This document shows, piece by piece, positions 41,635 to 50,689 of a DNA stretch of 64,000 nucleotides (positions are counted from its first letter, which is position 1; each line of letters opens with the position of its first letter). Made by a program: the position numbers and the translations under genes. A model generated the notes under the pieces. The model saw only the letters and a list, made by a program, of their open reading frames with translations, did not search any database and was not told the DNA's origin. The stretch is taken from positions 124,001 through 188,000 of the forward strand of contig NZ_JAVDDT010000005.1 of the NCBI RefSeq assembly GCF_030848495.1, given 5' to 3'. The stretch comes from Natronospira bacteriovora. GTDB lineage: Bacteria > Pseudomonadota > Gammaproteobacteria > Natronospirales > Natronospiraceae.

Positions 41635-42753
41635 TTACCGCCCCAGCAAACCCCGCAACCCCTGCTCCAGTCGCGTCACGCTCTCGGGGCGGCAGGTTTC
41701 GCCCATGAGGCCGATGCGCCAGATCTTGCCGGCCAGGGGGCCGAGACCGGCGCCGACTTCGATGCCGTGTTCCTCCAGCAGATAGCGGCGCCCTTCGGCA
41801 TCGTCGATACCCGCCGGGATGCGCACCGCATTCAGCTGCGGCAGGCGTTCCCCTTCCGGCACCACGAATTCGATGCCCAGGCCTTCCAGCATGCGTTTCA
41901 ATTGCTGATGGGTTTCGGCATGACGGCGCCAGGCGGACTCCAGGCCTTCTTCCTTGAGGATCAGCAATGCCTCGTGGAGGCCGTACAGGGCGTTGACGGG
42001 GGCGGTGTGATGATAGGCCCGCTTGCCGCCACCGCCCCAGTAATTCATCACCAGGCTGAAATCCATGAACCAGCTCTGCACCGGGTAGTTGCGTGCACGA
42101 ATCTTCTCCGCCGCCCGCTCGCTCAGGGTCACCGGCGACAGGCCCGGCGGGCAGGACAGGCATTTCTGGGTTCCGGAGTAGGCGGCATCCACACCCCAGT
42201 CATCCACTTCCAGCGTCATGCCCCCCAGGGAAGTGACACAGTCCATGATGCTGAGGCAGTCGTGCTCGATGGCCAGGGCCGCGAGGGCCGCGGCATCGGA
42301 CACCGCGCCGGTGGACGTTTCCGCATGCACGAAGGCCAGCACCCGGGCATCGGGGTGCTCGGCCAGGGTTCGGGCGACGGCCTCGCGATCCACGGCCCGG
42401 CCCCAGTCCTGATCCACCACGATGACCTCGGCACCAATGCGTTCGGACATCTCCACCATGCGCTGGCCGAAGGCACCGTTGCGGCAGACCACGATCTTGT
42501 CGCCCGGCTCCAGCAGGTTGACGAAACAGGCCTCCATGCCCGCCGTGCCCGGGCCGGACACCGGCAGCGTCAGAGTATTGTCGCTACGAAAAACCCACTG
42601 CAGCAGCCCCTTGAGCTCATCCATGAAGGCCACGAAAACCGGATCCAGGTGCCCGATGGTGGGCCTGGCCATGGCCTCCAGCACCCGCTTCGGCACATTG
42701 GAAGGACCCGGCCCCATCAGCAGACGGGTCGGTGGCAAGAATGACTGGCTCAT
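41635..42753 (-). CDS. Class V PLP aminotransferase (alanine/serine-glyoxylate type)
   Basis: The 372-residue enzyme belongs to fold-type I, class V: LLMGPGPSNVPKRVLEAMA at the N-terminus, SGPGTAGMEACFVNLLEPGD in the cofactor region, Asp in IMDCVTSLGG and the Schiff-base Lys in SGTQKCLSCPPG. Relatives transfer amino groups between alanine or serine and glyoxylate; the GTQK-LSCPPG context is typical of serine-glyoxylate/alanine-glyoxylate enzymes. GGGAG precedes the ATG. It is 27 bases after the ACT-domain gene and third in the operon with a decarboxylase of the histidine/serine type. Confidence 0.92.
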   Translation of the reverse strand: MSQSFLPPTRLLMGPGPSNVPKRVLEAMARPTIGHLDPVFVAFMDELKGLLQWVFRSDNTLTLPVSGPGTAGMEACFVNLLEPGDKIVVCRNGAFGQRMVEMSERIGAEVIVVDQDWGRAVDREAVARTLAEHPDARVLAFVHAETSTGAVSDAAALAALAIEHDCLSIMDCVTSLGGMTLEVDDWGVDAAYSGTQKCLSCPPGLSPVTLSERAAEKIRARNYPVQSWFMDFSLVMNYWGGGGKRAYHHTAPVNALYGLHEALLILKEEGLESAWRRHAETHQQLKRMLEGLGIEFVVPEGERLPQLNAVRIPAGIDDAEGRRYLLEEHGIEVGAGLGPLAGKIWRIGLMGETCRPESVTRLEQGLRGLLGR

Positions 42754-42780
42754 GGCGTCTCTCCCGATAAAACGTTCACA

Positions 42781-43176
42781 TCAATTCATCATCCATTCAT
42801 CAAGCAACTGCCGGGCCCGCTCCGGATCGGCACAGGCCAGGGCAACAATGTTCTCCCTTTCACCATGATGCACCATGGTAATGGCCCGGATGTCGATGCC
42901 GGCTTCCGCCAGGCGGTTGGAGGCATTGGCCAGGCTGCCCGGCTGGTCCGGAATCCGCAGCAGCAGCACATCCTCGGCCACCACGGTCATGCCCTCGCGA
43001 TTCAGGCGACTCAGGGCACCGTCCAGATCATCCACCTGCAGACGCACACAGGCCTGCTCGGCCACCTCCACCGCTTCAATGGTACGGATGTTGATGTCGC
43101 CTTCGGCCAGGGCACGGCTGATGTCGGCAATCAGTCCGGTCCGGCTGTCGGCAATGACGGTAAGCTGCTTGATCAT
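42781..43176 (-). CDS. Double-ACT-domain protein
   Basis: A 131-residue protein made of two ACT domains (about 1-68, starting KQLTVIADSRTGLIADISRA, and 70-131, LLRIPDQPGSLANASNRLAE). ACT domains bind amino acids and regulate linked enzymes. The DQPGSLANA pattern fits this small stand-alone family. The ATG overlaps the decarboxylase stop (ATGA), so it is probably made in step with that enzyme and may sense its substrate or product. Confidence 0.88.
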   Translation of the reverse strand: MIKQLTVIADSRTGLIADISRALAEGDINIRTIEAVEVAEQACVRLQVDDLDGALSRLNREGMTVVAEDVLLLRIPDQPGSLANASNRLAEAGIDIRAITMVHHGERENIVALACADPERARQLLDEWMMN

Positions 43177-44312
43177 TCAGGAAAGTCCTCTTCACGCAAG
43201 GCGTCCAGCAGAGCCTGGATATGAGACTGCTCGACCCCTGGCACACAGATCACATGGCTCCATTTACCCTCGGTGGCCAGCTGAAAGCGTCGGATGATGG
43301 CATCCGAAGGCCGGGGGAAAACCACCGTGAAGGCACCGGGGTTGCGCCAGGCCTGAATACCCGCCTGACGAAAGGCGTCCTCCGTCCAGGCGGCCATGGC
43401 CTGGGCCGACTTCACCCGTTCCGCCATGCCGCTTTCGCCCAGTTCCCGGAAACGCTGCCACAGCATGAGCGGTGTCAAGCCGTTGCGGGAGCCACTGATG
43501 GTGGTATCCAGGCTGCCGATGTAGGCGATGGAGCGGGCGATTCGGTCCACATTGGACTTGCGCGCCAGCACGATGCCGCAGGGAATGGCACAGCCGATGA
43601 ACTTGTGGCCACTGATGGAAATGCTGTCGGCACCATCGACAAAGTCGAAGGCCGGTCTGGGCTGCATGAAAGGCGCCGCCAGACCGATGAAGGCCGCATC
43701 GGAATGAATGTAGCGCTGGCTGATGGCCAGATCGTCCAGGATGTCACGGATACGGCCCAGATCGTCGCGGGCCTCGGTCATGGTGGTGCCGATGTTGGCA
43801 AAGATGATCACCGGCCGGTCGCGGTTGATGCGGATGGATTCGCGCAGATCGTCATAATCCATTTCCCCGCGCTCGTCGGCACGGATCATGATATGACGCA
43901 TGTTCAGAAGGTGAAGGTTCTTGCTGACACTGTAATGGGTGGCCTGGGAGAAATACACGGTGGCACCGGGTAGCAGCTCCCGGGCCAGATAGAGGCCATA
44001 GAGGTTGCCCTCGCTGCCGCCATTGCCCACATAGCCCCACCAGTTGTCTTCCGGGGCCCGCAGCCAACGGGCGGCATCCGCCAATACTTCCCGCTCGAAT
44101 TCCCGGGTGGCCATCTGCCAGGTGCTGTCACTGAAGGGATCACCCAGATTGTTGAGGGGCACATCCAGGAATTCGGCCAGTGCCGAGAATCGGAAATCCT
44201 TGGCCACGGGATAACCGAGATAGGCATCCCGACGCTGCTGCAATGTCTCCAACGCCGTCTCCAGGCGTCGGCCGACAGGCCCGGCGGCGGACTCGGAACG
44301 GTTCACGCGCAT
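43173..44312 (-). CDS. hdc: PLP-dependent histidine decarboxylase-like enzyme (group II)
   Basis: The 379-residue protein fits the bacterial PLP histidine decarboxylase family: YVGNGGSEGNLYGLYLARE, HYSVSKNLHLL (the His that stacks on PLP), HSDAAFIGLAAPF (the Asp that binds the pyridine N) and the cofactor Lys in SISGHKFIGCAIPCGIVL. The family makes histamine from histidine, but its closest eukaryotic relatives decarboxylate serine to ethanolamine, so substrate is open. The ATG at 44312 has GGGGGA upstream. It heads an operon with an ACT protein and a serine/alanine-glyoxylate-type aminotransferase, which makes serine an attractive alternative substrate. Confidence 0.87.
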   Translation of the reverse strand: MRVNRSESAAGPVGRRLETALETLQQRRDAYLGYPVAKDFRFSALAEFLDVPLNNLGDPFSDSTWQMATREFEREVLADAARWLRAPEDNWWGYVGNGGSEGNLYGLYLARELLPGATVYFSQATHYSVSKNLHLLNMRHIMIRADERGEMDYDDLRESIRINRDRPVIIFANIGTTMTEARDDLGRIRDILDDLAISQRYIHSDAAFIGLAAPFMQPRPAFDFVDGADSISISGHKFIGCAIPCGIVLARKSNVDRIARSIAYIGSLDTTISGSRNGLTPLMLWQRFRELGESGMAERVKSAQAMAAWTEDAFRQAGIQAWRNPGAFTVVFPRPSDAIIRRFQLATEGKWSHVICVPGVEQSHIQALLDALREEDFPE

Positions 44313-44419
44313 TCCCCCAGCACAAAAGACCATTCTCGCAGGAAGGCAGACCGGATGCATCCGCCCGGCAAGGGTATTTCCATTAGAAAGGTTGTTTGCG
44401 AAAAAGCGAAGAACCTAGA

Positions 44420-44443
44420 AAAGCCCGCCTGGCGGCGGGCTTT
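44420..44443 (-). terminator. Intrinsic terminator downstream of sodC
   Basis: AAAGCCCGCC pairs with GGCGGGCTTT around a four-base loop, about 28 bases beyond the sodC stop on the minus strand, followed on that strand by TTTTC. It separates sodC from the decarboxylase operon. Confidence 0.8.
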
Positions 44444-44471
44444 ACGTGGCGTCATCACCGTCGGCGCGTCA

Positions 44472-45032
44472 TCAGGGCTGGCGAACCACACCACAGGCGA
44501 TGCGGCTGCCGGCACCGCCGATGGGCTGGGTCCGGTGATCGTCCGGCCCTTCGTGAATGACAAAGGCCGTGCCGTCACCGGCCAGCAGGCCGCTGCCCTC
44601 GCCATTTAGGGTCACCCCCGGGGCATAGATCTCGGCCTTGACCCGGCCATCCTCGTGCACCCAGATATTGGGCAGGTCACCCAGCTCGGGGCCCTCGTCA
44701 TTGAGCAGGCCGTGCTGGCGGTCGAGAGGATCCAGATGGCCACCGGAATCGGTGAACCCGCCGTGATGGTCGTCACAGGTGCCTTTCTCGTGGATGTGGA
44801 TGGCCTTCCAGCCCGGCGGCAGGCCCTTGAGACTCACCCGCAGCACCACGCCTTCCGGGCCCTCCTGAACACGGATCATCCCGGTGCGTTCGCCGCCGGC
44901 GTTGACCATGGATGCCACGGCGTCATGATTCTTGCCTTTCCGGCTCTCGCCATCATGGTCATCCGCGACTGCCGTGCCGACAGACAGCAGCAGAGCGGCG
45001 GTCAGCGTCAGAAATTCTCGATATCCGCACAT
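44472..45032 (-). CDS. sodC: Periplasmic Cu,Zn superoxide dismutase
   Basis: The 186-residue protein has a signal peptide ending near AVAD. It keeps the metal ligands of bacterial SodC: HIHEKGTC (two Cu His and the disulfide Cys), the His-rich DHHGGFTDSGGHLDP (Zn/Cu bridging), the Zn Asp region and FVIHEGPDDH (fourth Cu His), with GSRIACGVV closing the disulfide. It removes superoxide in the periplasm. GAGGAG precedes the ATG. A terminator follows, so it can be transcribed alone or after the S9 peptidase gene. Confidence 0.93.
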   Translation of the reverse strand: MCGYREFLTLTAALLLSVGTAVADDHDGESRKGKNHDAVASMVNAGGERTGMIRVQEGPEGVVLRVSLKGLPPGWKAIHIHEKGTCDDHHGGFTDSGGHLDPLDRQHGLLNDEGPELGDLPNIWVHEDGRVKAEIYAPGVTLNGEGSGLLAGDGTAFVIHEGPDDHRTQPIGGAGSRIACGVVRQP

Positions 45033-45068
45033 GCCTTTCTCCTCTTCTTCGGGTGAGGCAATCGTTCT

Positions 45069-47921
45069 TCAGTCTTTCTCATACCCCAGTGTAGCGCCCT
45101 TCTCCAGGGCGGGAATGCCTGAACGCAACCAGCGGGGCGCCGGCTCATCCTTGAGGTAGTGATCAAAGAACTGCTGCAGACGAATCTGCCAGTCCTTGCG
45201 GTTGGCAAAGGTGGTGGGCCAGTGCGGCTCGTCCCGATAGTTGATCAGCCAGGATGGCCGCTCCAGCCGGCGCAGTGCCGTGAACAGTTCAATACCCTGC
45301 TCCCAGGGCACGGCGCCATCATGATCATTGTGCATCATCAGCAACGGTGTATTGATCTTGTCCGCCTCGAAGATGGGCGAGTTGTGCAGATACAGCTCCC
45401 GATCCTCCCACAGGGTCTTGCCGAGACGGCTCTGGGTACGCTCGTACTGGAACATGCGGCTCATGCCGGTACGCCAGCGGATGCCGCCGTAGGCACTCAC
45501 CATGTTCGACACCGGCGCGCCCCCGGCGGCGGCCCGGAAGAAATCGGTCTTGGTGACCATGTAGGCAATCTGGTAACCGGCCCAGCTGTGGCCCTGGATA
45601 CCCACACGGTCCTCGTCGACCCAGGGCTGTTCGGCCAGGGCCCGGGTCTTGGGCATGATGGACTCCATGGCGCTGTCACCGGGGTAGCCCTCCCGGTACC
45701 AGACATCCGGCACAAAGACGATGTACTCATTGCTGGTATAGAAGCTGGGCATGATCACCGAGCGATGGGCCTGGGGCGGACGGTGACTGTGCAGACCATC
45801 CGAGGCACGCTCGTAGAAATAGACGATCATGGGATAGCGGCGGTCCGGGTCGAAATCATCCGGCTTGAACAGCATGCCCTGGTGGGGCTTGCCGGTCTCG
45901 GATTCCCATTCCACCAGCTCCACCGTCCCCCAGCGATAATCCGCCTGCTGGGGATTGGCCTCGCTCAGCCGCTGAAGGTCTTCGAAGGCTCGGCCGGCCG
46001 TCCACAGATCCGGGAAATCCTGAAAGCTTTCACGGGTGAACAGCAGGCGGTCGGCCGCCTCCGCCTTGAGTGGCGTGCCATAGCGGTGATCGCTGAACAC
46101 CCGCTCGCACGGGCTCCGATCACCGGCCAGGGCCACATCAAAGAACCCGTGGGCCTTGCCTTGCTCATCGAAGGTCGTGAATAGCAGGGTATCCGTCACG
46201 GCGATACCGCTGTCCTCGGGCAGCAGGTCCACGGGCCGGAAGTTCCAGCCGCGTTCCCGGCCCATGCCCCCGGTGAGATTGACGGCTTCCGTCGTTTCCG
46301 GGTCAACGCGCCAGGCATCATGGCGGTCAACGATGATCAGGCCACTGTCATCCTCAAGCCAGAGCGCGGCGGCATAGGGGTTGGCGGCAAAGGGACGGTC
46401 ATTGGTATGGTCTTCCAGGTCGTGGTCAATGGCAGCGCCCATGTCCATCGTGTCCCGGCTGTCCACATTCATCGCCAGCCAGGTGCGCGCATCGCGATCC
46501 CACCAGTGCAGGTAGCCGGCCTTGGGCGAGAAGGAGGGAATGGACTGAACCGCCTTCAGCACCAGGGTCGCTTCACCACTGTTCACATCAATCAGCCAGG
46601 CATCATAGTAGCGCGGAAAATCCCAGGATATCTCGCGCTGGTAAGGCAGGTTGGAAATACCCAGGGCCATGCCGGCATCCCCTTCACGCCCCACCTGAAC
46701 TTCGGGAATGTGCTCGCGCCCGAGCTGAACCAGCCGATTGCGATCCGCGAGATGAGCCACGGCCAGGTAGGTGCGCTGGCGCTCCTGTTCGAGCTGCTCC
46801 CGCTGCATGGGCTGGAGCAGGTCGTCCTCCCAGTGCCAGATGTCCACGTCCACGACTTCATCATCCAGCTTGTCATCGTGGTCGGGGATTTCCACCGGTT
46901 TCGGGGCCGTTCCGAAGAACAGGCGGCTGCCGTCCGGCGAGAAGGCCGGCTGGCGATGCCGGCTTACATGCCAGCCATCACGGAGGAAACGCGCCCCCGA
47001 ATCGGCAATGCCGCGCAGACGGTCACGTTCCGCATTCCACAGGTGCAGACTGTATTCATGATCCTCGCCTTCAGGTTCACCGTCCTCGTCGGAACGGGCC
47101 TGAAACAGGAAGGCCACCTGGGTGCCCGCCTCGTCGATGGCCAGGCCGGTGTAATGACCGAAACCGGTCTTCAACGCCCGGGTCTGGCCGGCCTCGGTGT
47201 CATGCACGAAAATGCCGTCATCGCTGCCATCCTCACTGACAAGGGTGAACACCAGGCGATGGCCGTCATCGGAAAAGGCGTAGTCACTGACATGATCGAA
47301 ACGGTGCTCGCTGCCGTCCTTCAGTGAACGCAGCACCAACGTCGTACCGGCGGTCTGGTCATCGGCACGTCCGTTGTCGTTGCCGTTGCCGTTGCCACCG
47401 GCGTCCACACCGCTGTCTTCCTCGGCCGCCTCATCGGCTTCGGGCACACCATGCAGCCAGGCCAGCCAGTCGCCAGACTCGCCCGGCAGGCGGTAGGAGC
47501 GGACACGTTCAACGCGCTGCGCTTCGCCGGAATCCAGATTCAGCAGCAGCAGCTCATTCTTGGGTTTTTCCTCATCGGAAAGATTCTTCAGGCGGGCCTG
47601 ACGGCTTGCCTCATGGCTCGGCTTGACCAGTGCCACGACGTGGCGACTGTCGTGACTGAAGGCACCGCTCTCGCCACGCTCGAAACGGAACTCCCGCTCA
47701 CCCCCGGTCGCTCTCACCACCAACTCGCCATCGGCCTCTTCGGGGCTCATGGCCCACAGGGCCCACTCACCATCCCGGGAGATGGCCTGTTCGGTGATGC
47801 GATTCCATTCCGTATAGACGGAATGATCCAGGGCCTGTTTGGCCATGAGAGGGAAGGCAAAAAAAAGAACCGGCAAGATCAGCCAGACCGGCAGCCATCG
47901 AATATCCGTTCGCTTCTGCAT
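45069..47921 (-). CDS. Secreted S9-family (prolyl oligopeptidase-type) peptidase
   Basis: The 950-residue protein has a signal peptide/anchor, an N-terminal beta-propeller-like part (about 40-650) and a C-terminal alpha/beta-hydrolase catalytic domain. The nucleophile is in GIQGHSWAGYQIAYM, the Asp in MHNDHDGAVPW and the His in RDEPHWP, the usual Ser-Asp-His order of S9. It should cleave oligopeptides in the periplasm or outside. A low-complexity insert rich in G, N and D (about residues 170-190, from CCGTTG-type hexamers near 47379) interrupts the propeller and looks like slippage-expanded coding sequence. Confidence 0.92.
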   Translation of the reverse strand: MQKRTDIRWLPVWLILPVLFFAFPLMAKQALDHSVYTEWNRITEQAISRDGEWALWAMSPEEADGELVVRATGGEREFRFERGESGAFSHDSRHVVALVKPSHEASRQARLKNLSDEEKPKNELLLLNLDSGEAQRVERVRSYRLPGESGDWLAWLHGVPEADEAAEEDSGVDAGGNGNGNDNGRADDQTAGTTLVLRSLKDGSEHRFDHVSDYAFSDDGHRLVFTLVSEDGSDDGIFVHDTEAGQTRALKTGFGHYTGLAIDEAGTQVAFLFQARSDEDGEPEGEDHEYSLHLWNAERDRLRGIADSGARFLRDGWHVSRHRQPAFSPDGSRLFFGTAPKPVEIPDHDDKLDDEVVDVDIWHWEDDLLQPMQREQLEQERQRTYLAVAHLADRNRLVQLGREHIPEVQVGREGDAGMALGISNLPYQREISWDFPRYYDAWLIDVNSGEATLVLKAVQSIPSFSPKAGYLHWWDRDARTWLAMNVDSRDTMDMGAAIDHDLEDHTNDRPFAANPYAAALWLEDDSGLIIVDRHDAWRVDPETTEAVNLTGGMGRERGWNFRPVDLLPEDSGIAVTDTLLFTTFDEQGKAHGFFDVALAGDRSPCERVFSDHRYGTPLKAEAADRLLFTRESFQDFPDLWTAGRAFEDLQRLSEANPQQADYRWGTVELVEWESETGKPHQGMLFKPDDFDPDRRYPMIVYFYERASDGLHSHRPPQAHRSVIMPSFYTSNEYIVFVPDVWYREGYPGDSAMESIMPKTRALAEQPWVDEDRVGIQGHSWAGYQIAYMVTKTDFFRAAAGGAPVSNMVSAYGGIRWRTGMSRMFQYERTQSRLGKTLWEDRELYLHNSPIFEADKINTPLLMMHNDHDGAVPWEQGIELFTALRRLERPSWLINYRDEPHWPTTFANRKDWQIRLQQFFDHYLKDEPAPRWLRSGIPALEKGATLGYEKD

Positions 47922-48022
47922 GTTCAGCCTTTATTGTCGAGAATTTTCAGGGGGTTCAGAGGGAGCATCAAACCATCAGACGGCCAGACCGGGGCAGGGT
48001 TCAACCCGCCTTCGGACGGCGG

Positions 48023-48328
48023 TCACAAAAGATCCGAACGCAGCTCCATGAACACCGGATCCAGACGCCGTTCCACCGCCGCATTCATGGCCTTCGCCAC
48101 GCTCTCGTCCGGTATGCCACGCTCCACCGCCAGAAGATAGCGATCCCGATCCGGCCATTCCGTGTAGGCCAGCCAGGTACCGTCATCACTGCGGTGCAGG
48201 CGCCCGCCGGCGCAACCGTAGAGCTGACTGTAGAGCCGGGTCAGCACTTCCCAGGCCTCGCGGAAGTCTTCCTCCCGCTTCGCCTTGAGCTCCCAGCGAT
48301 AAAAAATCACAAATCGGCATTCGCTCAT
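48023..48328 (-). CDS. Small antibiotic-biosynthesis-monooxygenase-like (ABM fold) protein
   Basis: A 101-residue protein (MSECRFVIFYRWELKAKRE...) with the beta-alpha-beta ferredoxin-like pattern of ABM-type proteins (FVIFYRWELK; FREAWEVLTRLY; LAYTEWPDRDRYL). Such proteins are small heme-, quinone- or substrate-handling enzymes or simple dimers; no specific activity can be assigned. The ATG at 48328 is chosen because homologous sequence starts there; the open frame extends 35 codons upstream into the divergent transglycosylase promoter region. Confidence 0.65.
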   Translation of the reverse strand: MSECRFVIFYRWELKAKREEDFREAWEVLTRLYSQLYGCAGGRLHRSDDGTWLAYTEWPDRDRYLLAVERGIPDESVAKAMNAAVERRLDPVFMELRSDLL

Positions 48329-48456
48329 GGCATCATCCGGATTGAAGGAATGTCTATCGTAAGGAAGCTGAGCCCGGGAAGGAACCGTCGGGAGATGACG
48401 ACTGTCCCTTAATGGAAACCCGGATTCATCCATCTGCCACTGGATTGCGCTTGATC

Positions 48457-49695
48457 ATGACCATTGCCACGGCCGCACGGATGCCCCTCCTCCGCCGCAT
48501 CACCCTGGCGCCAATGCTGTTACTGGCCATCGCGGCCGGCAAGGCCGGCGCCATGGACGATCATGCCTTCGCCAGCTGCGTGGACGGGATCGCCCAGAAG
48601 GCCAGGGCGCAGGGCATTTCGGAGCCCGTCATCCGTGACAGCCTGGGTGCGGCCCGCTTCAACGAGCGCGTCATCGAGCTGGACCGCCGCCAGCCGGAAT
48701 TTACCACCACCTTCGCCGACTACCTCAATCGGCGCGTGACCGAGCAGCGGGTGGCCCGTGGCCGCGCCCTGCTGGAAGAACATCGGGAGCTGCTGGATTC
48801 CGTGGCCCGGGAATACGGCGTGCCCGCCCAGTACCTGGTGGCGTTCTGGGGGCTGGAAACCAACTACGGCAGCTACTTCGGCCGCATGTCGGTGATCGAC
48901 TCCCTGGCCACTCTGGCCTGTGACCCGCGCCGCAGCGACTATTTCCGGGGCGAACTCATCTCGGCCCTGCGCATCATCGATGAAGGGTCCATCAACCCCC
49001 GACAGATGGAGGGGTCCTGGGCCGGGGCCATGGGCCATGTGCAGTTCATGCCCTCGGTCTTCCTGCGCTACGCCGTGGATCACGATGGCAGCGGTCGTCG
49101 CGACCTCTGGGGCAGCCTGCCCGACGCCATGGCATCGGCGGCCAACTTCCTCCAGGGCATCGGCTGGGAAACCGGCTGGCGCTGGGGCCGGGAAGTGGTG
49201 CTGCCCGACAGCTTCGATTACAGCCTGGCCGGGCGCGAAAACGCCCGCCCGCTGGCGGAATGGAGCCGCATGGGGATTCGCCGCCCGGACGGCTACCCGC
49301 CGGGTGATGCGGATATCGATGCCGCCCTGCTCATTCCTGCCGGTCACCAGGGCCCCGCCTTCCTGGTGTACGGCAATTTCAAGGTCATCATGCGCTGGAA
49401 CCGGTCCGAGTATTACGCCCTGTCCGTCGGGCACCTGGCAGATCGCATCGCCGGTGGCAGTGGCCTGCACAACCCGCCCCCGCAAGACGCTCCCCGGCTC
49501 AGCCGGGATCAGGTCAAGACCCTGCAGAGCGCCCTCAATGAGCGCGGTTTCGACAGCGGAGCCGTGGACGGCATCCTCGGCCCCAATACCCGCCGCGCCC
49601 TGGCCCGGTTCCAGCGCGACCGGGACCTGGTTCCGGACGGCTTCCCGGGTCCGGATGTACTCAAACGCCTCGGCGTCGATATCAACGACAGCTGA
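48457..49695 (+). CDS. MltB-family lytic murein transglycosylase
   Basis: The ~412-residue protein has a signal peptide (MPLLRRITLAPMLLLAIAAG), an SLT_2/MltB catalytic domain with the acid Glu in FWGLETNYGSYFG, GAMGHVQFMPS and DLWGSLPDAMASAANFL, and a C-terminal peptidoglycan-binding domain (LSRDQVKTLQSALNERGFDS, DGILGPNTRRALARFQ). It cleaves the glycan strands of peptidoglycan to give 1,6-anhydromuropeptides. The start is uncertain: ATGs at 48412, 48457 and 48481 are in frame and none has a strong ribosome site. There is no lipobox, so it is probably soluble in the periplasm. Confidence 0.92.
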   Translation: MTIATAARMPLLRRITLAPMLLLAIAAGKAGAMDDHAFASCVDGIAQKARAQGISEPVIRDSLGAARFNERVIELDRRQPEFTTTFADYLNRRVTEQRVARGRALLEEHRELLDSVAREYGVPAQYLVAFWGLETNYGSYFGRMSVIDSLATLACDPRRSDYFRGELISALRIIDEGSINPRQMEGSWAGAMGHVQFMPSVFLRYAVDHDGSGRRDLWGSLPDAMASAANFLQGIGWETGWRWGREVVLPDSFDYSLAGRENARPLAEWSRMGIRRPDGYPPGDADIDAALLIPAGHQGPAFLVYGNFKVIMRWNRSEYYALSVGHLADRIAGGSGLHNPPPQDAPRLSRDQVKTLQSALNERGFDSGAVDGILGPNTRRALARFQRDRDLVPDGFPGPDVLKRLGVDINDS

Positions 49696-49712
49696 TTGAC
49701 CCCGGCCGGCGA

Positions 49713-49862
49713 TTGCCGGCACCTACAGGGGGTTTCAAAAGGCGGGCGTGCCAGCCAATAGATCGCAATCGCGGCTGAAAGCCGCTCCCACAGCGGGCAA
49801 TAAGCGCCCGCCGTGCTAGAGACCAATCTGTGTCCATTTCGCGTGCATCTCGCGGCTAAATG
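49713..49862. repeat. Composite repeat block 5 (short)
   Basis: The gap between the transglycosylase and TonB-family genes (convergent) has CCTACAGGGGG, one REP hairpin in inverted form (CGCGGCTGAAAGCCGCTCCC at 49770-49790) and a single TTTCGCGTGCATCTCGCGGC module. It is a reduced version of the other blocks. Confidence 0.85.
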
Positions 49863-49896
49863 TTTTGCCTTTGCCGTTTCACGATTCCCTCGTCAC

Positions 49897-49925
49897 AACG
49901 GCCGCCTTTCGGCGGCCGTTTTTTT
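49897..49925 (+). terminator. Intrinsic terminator between convergent genes
   Basis: AACGGCCGCC pairs with GGCGGCCGTT around TTTC and is followed by T5-T7. It reads in the plus direction after the transglycosylase gene and touches the stop codon of the convergent TonB-family gene. Confidence 0.92.
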
Positions 49926-50539
49926 CATTCTGACAGACTGAACTCGATCACCTGTGTGGCCTGCCGCTCCACCGGCCGGCCATCCACCATTCTCGGGCGG
50001 AAGCGCCAGCGCTGGAGAGCGCGGACGGCGGCCTGGTCAAACAGGCGGGCCGGGGTGGATTCGATGACGCGAATATTGCCCACCGAGCCATCGCTGCGGA
50101 TGGTAAATTCCAGCCGTACCCAGCCCTCAATACCCTGAATCAGGGCTTCACGCGGCCATTGAGGCTCCACCCGGACGACGGGAATGGCATCACCATCACC
50201 CCCATTTACGCCACGACCGGACGGGGTTCCGATGGATACGCCATTGCTGATGGTGCTGAGATCCGGCATGTCCGGGGTCTCGATCTCGAAGCGTGTCGTC
50301 TCCGTTGGCGTCACCGAGACGGTTTCAGGCATTGGCGGCTGCAGCTCCTCCGGCGGTTCGGGCATCACCCGCGGACGTGGCTCCACGCGTTCCTCCCGAT
50401 GCTGGCGATGGAAGACATCCACGCGCTTCTGCACCACCTCCACGGCGGGTTCTTCATCGGTGGCAATGAGACCATGCATGAAGATGAACAGACTGACCGA
50501 GACCAGCACGGCCAGCAACAAGGCGGTAAACAATCGCAT
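49925..50539 (-). CDS. TonB-family energy transducer protein
   Basis: The 204-residue protein has an N-terminal membrane anchor (MRLFTALLLAVLVSVSLFIF), a proline-rich periplasmic linker (EPRPRVMPEPPEELQPPMPE) and a C-terminal TonB domain (PQWPREALIQGIEGWVRLEF, RALQRWRFRP). TonB passes proton-motive energy from ExbBD to outer-membrane receptors, but no exbB, exbD or TonB-dependent receptor lies close by. The ATG at 50539 has GGGGGC upstream. The MotA/ExbB-like protein at 2399 is not an obvious partner. Confidence 0.88.
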   Translation of the reverse strand: MRLFTALLLAVLVSVSLFIFMHGLIATDEEPAVEVVQKRVDVFHRQHREERVEPRPRVMPEPPEELQPPMPETVSVTPTETTRFEIETPDMPDLSTISNGVSIGTPSGRGVNGGDGDAIPVVRVEPQWPREALIQGIEGWVRLEFTIRSDGSVGNIRVIESTPARLFDQAAVRALQRWRFRPRMVDGRPVERQATQVIEFSLSE

Positions 50540-50689
50540 CCAGCCCCCTTTGCCATCATGACGACAGCGGTTGTGAGGCAGGCTCCCCGAATACACATTG
50601 CAGGGGCCTTTATGGAAACTCTGCCCTGAATTTTTTCGACCCCTTCAATTTGAGCCTAGTCGAGTGACCGGCAACTGCAAGGCTGGGGC

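Noticed and set aside
44355-44609. Short plus-strand frame over the hdc/sodC gap
   Set aside because: It overlaps the terminator and the end of sodC in antisense and has no family features.
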